Assembly (NCBI GenBank): GCA_036939975.1
Contig: JALLPB010000591.1
Span: 2,011-18,079, forward strand
Reading direction: 5' to 3'
Length of the DNA: 16,069 bases
Origin: Cyclostephanos tholiformis
Lineage: Eukaryota; Bacillariophyta; Thalassiosirophyceae; Thalassiosirales; Thalassiosiraceae
The notes below the pieces were generated by a model. The model did no database searches. It saw only the letters and a list, made by a program, of their open reading frames with translations, and was not told the DNA's origin. Below, piece after piece: positions 9,942-16,069 of the stretch; positions within the stretch are counted from its first letter, which is position 1; each line of letters starts with the position of its first letter. A program made the translations under genes and the position numbers.

Positions 9942-10729
9942 CGTATTGTTATAGTATATAATTATTGTCGTCGAGTGTCGATGATTGTCATGATTGTGAG
10001 GATGACAAATAAATAATATCCCAATAAATATTATTTTATGATGAGGTGACGCTGATGAATATTGTTGGTTGATGACTTTTGGGGGGGGCAACAAGATGGT
10101 CTGTCCGTGCACCCACGCTCAACTCTCGTTTTCTCCTGGTGCCAAAAATGCGAAGCGCCCGCTGGCCCGCGAATCATCTCCCCTATCATAATATCTCCCG
10201 CACCGCAGCTATGAGCTCGCAGTGAAATCGTTTTCGGTGTAAACGTGTTGACCACGGTCTTCACTCCATAGTATCATTCGTCGGAGTTGAGATTTCTATG
10301 CAACTTCGACTCCGAGTGTTTGCATGCGGGGGAATATAAGTGCAAGAGCAAGATGACTCTCCAAGACAAAGACCAATGTTCAAGCAACCGACTAAGATTT
10401 AGCATCGTACAGTCCGAGCAAGGATGGGATACTAAGCAAGGACAAAGACCAACGCCACGAGCAAGAACATGACGGCCTTTTCGTAGACAAGAGGGAAAGA
10501 ACAAGATCTCTATTTACTCATTTCCGCTGTTGGGGATGTACCAACCTACCTTTCCGAGAGATACGAGCATGGTCAAGTTCAAGGCAATCGCATGACCAAG
10601 AGACTGAATGAGCACGATCAAGAGGAACAGCTGAGCAGCAACAAAATAGCACATTATTTTGCCTCTCATAATATCCGTTCCTCGTCTTCCGCCTCACAAA
10701 ATCTTCGTCGCAGACCTAAAATCTACAAA
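9942..10729. promoter_or_regulatory. Head-to-head spacer, RPA1 / secreted chitin-binding gene
   Basis: About 790 bp separating two divergent starts. The RPA1 side (9942-10060) is AT-rich. A G-run lies at 10081-10088. On the other side 10330-10620 is purine-rich with repeated GAGCAAG and GACAAAGACCAA words, probably 5' leader of the downstream gene. A TATAAG at 10335-10340 could be a TATA box, but it is about 390 bp from the ATG. A weak inverted repeat (10281-10290 with 10306-10315) is present. No recognisable gene. Confidence 0.4.
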
Positions 10730-11626
10730 ATGAAACTTGGCGTCGTCTTCTTCGCATTTGTTGCCGCTTGGCATTCTGTTTCTGGACAAGAGCACGAGTC
10801 GACCCTCCTCCGTGGAAGTGATGTCGGACATGATGTCGATGCCGCCTTGGCAGATGAAGCCGTGCCCTCTACTTCTGGCGTTGACATCCCAGTCCACGAA
10901 CGAAAGCTGCAATGTGCAGCCGTGACGGGCCAATGTGGTCCCTCGAGGACGTGCGCTAGCATCGGCTTTCCGGGAAATTGCTGTTCTCAATATGGCTGGT
11001 GTGGAACATCAGCAGCCCATTGCGGCTCATGCTGCCAAAATGGATGCACGGGCACGGGCACGAGCACGGGCACAAGCACACTCGGGGACTGGGAACAGTG
11101 CTCATCAAACTCCCAGTGCAGGAACGGATGCTGCAGTGGTATGTACTCCGGTGGCGTCCCCAAGTGCACACCGCTTAATGGAGGCTTCAACTCTGCCATT
11201 TGCACGGTTGGAGGCGGATCTCCTTCCCCTCCTACTGGAGGCGGGTCATCTGCTTATGTAACCTATCATAATTACTATGGAGGACAACCTCTGAATCAAG
11301 TCTCCTGTTCTAATGGTAATAATGGGCTCATTACTCGCTGGGGATACTCGACCATTGATCCGATGGCGCCATATGTAATGGCTACATCTGTCAGTGGCTG
11401 GAATAGCCCCAACTGTGGAAAATGCTATCAGGTTAGTGGCCCGGCTGGCACACGGTATGTTACTGCCATTGACCAATGCGGTCCCGCTCCCAACGGTGGC
11501 ATGCATTTTGATATCCACCCAACTGCTTACCGCGAGATCATGGGCGACGCTGGTGTTTTCAATGGATCTGGAACTGTTACCTATAGTGAAGTACCGTCGT
11601 GGAATTGCAGGGGTAACAGAGGCTAA
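10730..11626 (+). CDS. Secreted chitin-binding (hevein-like) / cerato-platanin domain protein
   Basis: A 298-residue protein. A signal peptide occupies about residues 1-19 (basic K2, hydrophobic VVFFAFVAAW, then VSG). Then comes an acidic propeptide ending in R58-K59-L60, an R-x-L site of the kind cleaved in diatom cell-wall proproteins. Residues 62-106 are a type-1 chitin-binding module with ten Cys and the hallmark CCSQYGWCG; residues 107-119 are a Gly/Thr/Ser linker; residues 124-158 are a second six-Cys module; a Pro/Gly/Ser linker follows. Residues 175-293 are a cerato-platanin-type double-psi barrel (CSNGNNGLIT, GWNSPNCGKCY, FDIHPTAY, terminal WNC). Cerato-platanins are best known as small secreted fungal proteins that bind chitin oligomers and have expansin-like activity, not enzymes. 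The likely role is binding or loosening of chitin or another wall polymer outside the cell; this is inference. The start at 10730 was chosen because the signal peptide begins there, although the frame is open from 10592. It is convergent with SEC31. Ends in TAA. No intron needed. Confidence 0.85.
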   Translation: MKLGVVFFAFVAAWHSVSGQEHESTLLRGSDVGHDVDAALADEAVPSTSGVDIPVHERKLQCAAVTGQCGPSRTCASIGFPGNCCSQYGWCGTSAAHCGSCCQNGCTGTGTSTGTSTLGDWEQCSSNSQCRNGCCSGMYSGGVPKCTPLNGGFNSAICTVGGGSPSPPTGGGSSAYVTYHNYYGGQPLNQVSCSNGNNGLITRWGYSTIDPMAPYVMATSVSGWNSPNCGKCYQVSGPAGTRYVTAIDQCGPAPNGGMHFDIHPTAYREIMGDAGVFNGSGTVTYSEVPSWNCRGNRG

Positions 11627-11870
11627 GCCAAGGTTGGAAGGATGTTTCAAGATATTAGTGTGAAGCGAATTTATGGAAGGGATAACTAGACTGAAAGTAA
11701 GGCAAGCCCGGCCCGCCTGCTGGGCGTTAAACGAAACAAGAAAAAAACTGAAATTGGTTAAATAATATTCATTTTTTCCGGTATCGTACATGGCCGTTTG
11801 GTGATCAATTAATACTACGAAACTGGCGGTCTCAGGATTCCAGTAGTCGTTTCATTTATCCTTCTCTATC

Positions 11871-14800
11871 TCAAAGTTGCTTCTTGGTCACCATCTGAAT
11901 CAAAAACTTCATTCCTTTCAACCAATCTTTGTGATCTTTCCATTCATTGCTCACCAATCCTGTTACTATGGATGACGCAGATGCATAATCACGGCTTTGC
12001 AAGTTATACATCATAGTTCTGACCTTGTTCACAATGTCTGCATCCATTCCGCCACGACTAACAGTTTTGATAAACACAGCGACAGCCTTTTGGGATTCAG
12101 CAACCTGCTTCTTCTCCATGGAACTCAAATCGGAAGATGTCAATCGATCGACAATAGCCATGAGCCCATCCTGCAATTCTTTATTTTCCTCACTCAAAGC
12201 AGGCATCGAGTCTGGAGCCCACGTTCCAGAGACGGGAGCTTTCTTAGGAGTCATGCCAACTGCGGCAGCGGCCGTTCCTGGTCGATTGGCATTTGTATAT
12301 GGATTGCTGGAGGTGGCATAATACGGCACAGAAGTGAAAATGCTTTTAGAGAAGTAAATACATGAGACGAGGAAAAATAGTGCCTCGTATGCTTCAGTAC
12401 TCACCTTGTTCCTACATTTCCATATTGTTCAGCAAGCTGGGGATTAGAAGCCGAAGTCACAAATCCGTCACCATATTTACTCGCAACTTTCAGTGAAGTA
12501 CTGCTACTGTTGGTTGCGCTGAATGATGGCGTTTCCTGAATAGTATTCGTGGGCTCAGCAGACTGTTGGGGGGGGTAGCAGTTGGCTGCTGGTTGCAATG
12601 CAGGAGTCATAGGGGGGGGATCCCAAGACGACTCCCCTGTGCTTTGATTGGCGTAATATGTTTGCCCACTGGATGGGTCCAGGACGGCAACCCAGCCTGA
12701 TGGAAGAGACACATCAACACTTGGTACCTGTAATGAGGGCAAAATTTTGTCTGAGAAACATCGTTGGTGGACATCTAAAAATTGTGAACAAGATAATCCT
12801 ACCTCTGCCGGGGTTGACTGAATTTGCGGCGACTGCTGAAGCTGCTGCGATTGCTGCTTTTCTTGAGTTTGCTGCGCAAATTTTGCATTTGTTGAATGTG
12901 CTGCGAAATCATGCTCGTGCTGCATTTGCATTTGTTGCTTTAATCTTCCCTGCTTTACCGTAACACCATACAAGTCTTGAGCAACACCCACATTCACGAA
13001 TTCAAACGGGAAATCGGGTGGGGATGCCATAAGATCAGGACAGAACCTCCCCATACGACTGCAGTAGATTCGGTCACGCAGTTCCTTGCATTCCTGCGTG
13101 TCGAAGCTCTTTAGATACTTGGCGGCGGAAACAAGCATTCCCTGATTGGCAAGAGCCTTGGAATAATCAGCATAAAGTTTTGCAACATCGTCGTCCAAAT
13201 CATTTTGGCTCGAATCCAATGCTTGCGTGAAAACAGTGACTTTTTCGATGAACTCGTGCAAACTCAAGAGATCCGATGCTCCCCCTTCATTCGCTATGTT
13301 GGCGTTCTGTAGTGTATACTTCCAATATCTGATAGCATCGCCAAGCTTCAATGCACACATATAACAGAGACTAGCGTTGGCAAAGTCTCCTCCGGCCTCC
13401 TCGAGACGGTCACCCAAAGCCTCACAGAGAGTCGGGAATTCGTCAGACTTACCGTACGTTGAAAGAATCGCCAGCGTCTCCCTCCACTTACTAGGATCAG
13501 AATTGGCCACCAAATCATTCAGCTGGTCATTAATGACTGCATTTACCAGCGAAAGAAATGGACGACGGTCCGACTCTCGCGCAAAGTATTCGGCCTGAGT
13601 CTTTTGCCACAGATCCCCTCCGCCGCACGATGCAAGGACTAGGGCATCTGCAAAATTTCCTGCGCGAAAACAGCATTCGACTGCAGCCTCGAAGTTGCCC
13701 ACCAACAAAGCATCCTTAACGGCAATCTCTGCACTTTTTGACATGGTCGTTCTCACAACTTTTTTGCCATTTTTATCACCCTCTGGAGAATCGGAATTGC
13801 TCAATCCATAACTATCGTCGTCCTCATCATCTTTAAACTCCATCGCGGCCTGATGAATCTTATCAGGATCGAAACCCAGATAACTCAATAACTCCTCGCG
13901 CGCATTCGTCTCGAACATAATTTGCATGAAACTCCATACCTGACGCTCGTACGAATCTGTGGCGCGCGTTGCCATAGCGTTACAGTACGTGATGCAATCT
14001 GTACCTGGAGAAAATTCAGCTTCGAACTGTTCTGAAACCTCCTTAAATTCCGGATGCTCCACAAACGTTTCGATCACGACACTTCTTCGTGAATTGGAGT
14101 TGTTTATAGAAACGACGGCGCCGCCAAAGCCGCACGAGACCCCTCCCGCTGGACTCATCCACTTCGGAGGACGGCCACACATCGTCGCCAATCCAATGAC
14201 GGAATGGGCCTGTACCTTACGATCGAACGAGCATGTCGACACCACACCACGCCGGATGGGCGACCACGAGACATCGAATCGCTTATGCTGAGACGATGCC
14301 AGTCCGCCTCCGTAGAAATCATTCGAATGGTGCCGATGACTCTGGTGACCGGCGCTCGACGAATCATCGTTCGGAATCTCGGCAATAGGACTGAGTGAGT
14401 ACAAATCCCAAAGCAACGTGCGGTTATCATCTCCACAGCTGACCACTAATGTATCATCGTGGGGACACCAATCAATGCTCAGAACCCCACCGACGTGCCC
14501 CCTTTCCAGGGTGGCCAAAGGCATGGAGGTCGACGCGCGCAGATCCCATAATTTAAGTCCGCCGCCACCCTTGGAGGCGGTCATCAAATGCAACCCCTGG
14601 GTTGGATTCCACGAGATGTCGCTGACCGGACAATTTGCCTCGACGCGCATTTCGCACCACGACTTCTTCTGTCGCAAGTCCCAAACCACTACGGAGCCGT
14701 TCGCCGAGCTCGACGCCAGGATGTGCGACACCTGAGAATTCCACGCCACCTGCGTAACCTCCCCCCCCAGGTTGCATCCGTTCTTGTCGTCGCCGTTGGG

Positions 14801-15812
14801 CGAATAGACGTTCACCGTCTGAGAAATATCCATCATCCACACCTGTCCGGAGATGCCACCGGTGGCTAGCAGGTTCGACGAGTCGGCGTGGGGGTTGAAT
14901 TTAAGCGCGGACACAGCACCTGTATGTCGTCGGATTGAAGCCAGGAGGGCGCCCTCGCCGTCCCGCCCGCCGAGGATGGCGGATGACCTCCAAAGATTCA
15001 CAGTGCCGTCGACCATGCCTCCCGCCAGGACGCTGGTCGAGTTGTCCCCACTGTCGCCACATTTGCCCCAGGCGAGACTTCCAAAGAGGGTGGCGGTCTT
15101 GACGCTTCCCAATAGAGTCGGCTCGGGATGCGTCGCGAGATAATTGGAACTTTGGGTGATGTTCAAATCGTACAGTTCGAGCTCACCGCCGCGATCCTCA
15201 AAGCCTAGGCCACCCTTTTCCTTTGAAATTTAGTGTATATGGTTACGAGAAGCGATAATAAGGGAGGAACGAAGAGGACTTATCGAGTTCGAGAAGAAGG
15301 ATCCAATATTTTGCCACACGCCACGTGGAGCGAAGACGACAGAGATTCTGGCTTCCCCTTCCAACCATGGGATCTGGATCTCCCATATCATCACCGCAGC
15401 GGCGACATCCCGCCGCCGCCGCGCGGCGGGATGTGGTAGCTACAATCTATCATTTCGCAGTAAACGGAACAAAAACCAACCAATGGGGAAATCGATGAAC
15501 CGAACAGTAGTGGTCGTTGCCAGACACGAGCGTCATTTACGCGTCTGTTTTCATGTCAGGATTTGTGACGTCCCACCGAGCTCCCACTTGCTTTGAGCGA
15601 TATCAACACCCTAGAGGTAGAGGCGTCAGGCGTCCGACCATCCGAAGACACATCGTCAACCTCAACCCCCCCTTTCTCCCCCACCGGCACGCAATGATCG
15701 AACCAGAAAAAAGACGCACCTTACTCCCCAGGGCAAGGACGTCGGCATGGTCTGAGAGGGGACTCCACGCCACCACTGCCCCCCTATCTTTCACTTCGGC
15801 GATTTTCGTCAT
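11871..15812 (-). CDS. SEC31: SEC31, outer coat protein of COPII vesicles, four exons
   Basis: Forms with SEC13 the outer cage of COPII vesicles at ER exit sites and stimulates SAR1 GTP hydrolysis. Exons in reading order: 15812-15720, 15220-12803, 12727-12405, 12342-11871; about 1101 residues (1126 if the 75-nt intron is retained). Exon 1 encodes MTKIAEVKDRGAVVAWSP...LALGSK and joins to EKGGLGFEDRGGELELYDL, which aligns without gaps to the human N-terminus. A WD40 propeller follows (WRSS, VWMMD, VVVWDLR, LKLWDLR, LLWDL), with ILASSSANG and WNPTQ motifs. Next are the alpha-solenoid that pairs with SEC13 (residues about 370-700), a Gln-rich stretch, a WW domain (W849, W872, P875), and the C-terminal SRA1/SEC31 helical domain. 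Donors are GTGCGT, GTAGGA and GTGAGT. The first intron is long (499 nt) for this window. Ends in TGA. Convergent with the secreted protein, 244 bp between stop codons. Confidence 0.93.
12307..12404 (-). other. SEC31 intron 3 with two phase-compatible acceptors
   Basis: The donor GTGAGT starts at 12404. Acceptors at 12344-12343 (intron of 62 nt) and at 12308-12307 (98 nt) both restore the frame with a Ser codon. They include or omit a 12-residue piece (IFTSVPYYATSS). Both are preceded by pyrimidine-rich sequence. Inferred from sequence only. Confidence 0.6.
12728..12802 (-). other. Probable frame-preserving 75-nt intron in SEC31
   Basis: GTAGGA at 12802-12797 and TTACAG ending at 12728 bound 75 nt, a multiple of three with no stop codon, phase 0, AT-rich and matching the size of neighbouring introns. 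The peptide it would encode (VGLSCSQF...LPSLQ) interrupts a Gln/Pro-rich linker just before the WW domain. It can be read through as coding, so the alternative is a true 25-residue insert. Confidence 0.6.
15221..15719 (-). other. Long SEC31 intron 1
   Basis: About 499 nt from donor GTGCGT (15719) to acceptor CAAAG (15221); a second AG six bases further on (exon from 15214) is also in phase. It contains a perfect GC-rich inverted repeat (15405-15434) and a TGACGTC word near 15566. Short open frames inside it on the plus strand show no recognisable protein. Confidence 0.65.
15405..15434. repeat. Perfect 12-bp inverted repeat with 6-nt loop
   Basis: Left arm acatcccgccgc (15405-15416), loop 15417-15422, right arm gcggcgggatgt (15423-15434). 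All 12 pairs match, 9 of them G-C. It lies inside the first intron of SEC31. In RNA it would form a very stable hairpin on either strand. Confidence 0.85.
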
Positions 15813-15845
15813 ATTGATTTATTTCTCTTGTGGGGGGAGACAAGG

Positions 15846-15886
15846 ATGGATGACAATGATGAGGATTTCGCTTCAACTCTTTCAGT
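15846..15886 (+). CDS. Possible first exon of a divergent gene (partial)
   Basis: ATG followed by 13 codons reading MDDNDEDFASTLS plus two bases, then GTGAGT at 15887-15892. The acidic start and a consensus donor suggest a short first exon, phase 2, of a gene running off the right end. Possible acceptors at TTTGTATAG (near 15994) and GGCGCAG (near 16033) cannot be confirmed because the frame afterwards is too short. It would start only 33 bp from the SEC31 start. No family recognised. Confidence 0.25.
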
Positions 15887-16069
15887 GTGAGTACAAAAAA
15901 TAAAGGAAAATAAAGAATACCGTAGGATACGCAGTTTTGGTAATCAAAAACGACAAAAATCGGCTAAGTTAGTTGAAATTGTTTTTTGTATAGTTCCTAC
16001 GCTCCCTTTTTTTGTTCCTTGTTTTTGGCGCAGCAGTTCTTACGAGCCATTTTTTGTATTGGGTCCTAC

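Noticed and set aside
9942..10112. RPA1 start at 10112
   Set aside because: The extra 57 residues are His/Ile/Asn/Tyr-rich, look like translated AT-rich leader, and precede the ATG at 9941 that fits the family N-terminus.
10335..10340. TATAAG as promoter of the secreted protein
   Set aside because: It is nearly 400 bp from the start and is a common word; there is nothing to place a transcription start nearby.
10592..10729. N-terminal extension of the secreted chitin-binding protein
   Set aside because: The frame is open, but the extension would bury a good signal peptide that begins at ATG 10730.
15233..15903. Plus-strand open frames at 15233-15439 and 15517-15903
   Set aside because: They lie within SEC31 intron 1 and over its first exon. 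Their composition is not protein-like and no motif is seen.

Overview
This is a eukaryotic nuclear window. Every clear gene is a eukaryotic house-keeping or secreted protein, genes are interrupted by short GT-AG introns (62-88 nt for most), and reading frames only make sense once these are removed. A unicellular stramenopile alga, most likely a diatom, fits best. Supporting points are compact genes with small introns, abundant trinucleotide repeats, a secreted chitin-binding protein carrying an R-x-L site like that of diatom cell-wall proproteins, and low-complexity Asp/Glu/Ser/Gly runs inside conserved proteins. The taxonomic call is an inference; no rRNA or organelle marker is present.

Layout. 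1-86 is AT-rich flank. 87-608 (-) is a weak, low-complexity hypothetical gene. 609-1018 is a spacer. 1019-2667 (+) is deoxyhypusine synthase, rebuilt here from a first exon (1019-1189), a 258-nt intron full of microsatellites, and the rest of the protein, which carries one further frame change at a poly-G tract. 2668-3439 is a tail-to-tail spacer containing about three copies of a 95-121 bp tandem repeat. 3440-9941 (-) is the largest subunit of RNA polymerase I in six exons. Its first exon carries an in-frame TGA exactly where homologues have a conserved Arg. 9942-10729 is a head-to-head promoter region. 10730-11626 (+) is a secreted protein combining a hevein-like chitin-binding domain, a second Cys-rich module and a cerato-platanin domain. 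11871-15812 (-) is the COPII coat protein SEC31, rebuilt as four exons including a small distal first exon and a probable 75-nt intron that does not break the frame. At 15846-15886 (+) there may be the first exon of a further gene.

Roles. The genes do not form a pathway. DHS matures eIF5A for translation, Pol I makes rRNA, SEC31 builds ER-to-Golgi vesicles, and the chitin-binding protein would be a client of that secretory route. UGA is the normal terminator of the DHS, RPA1 and SEC31 models, which makes the internal UGA of RPA1 hard to explain by a general codon reassignment.

The points most worth a second look are the UGA in RPA1, the hevein/cerato-platanin fusion, a Tudor-like insertion in Pol I, a WW domain in SEC31, and the concealed exon and intron structures of DHS and SEC31. 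No mobile element, CRISPR array, tRNA or rRNA was recognised.
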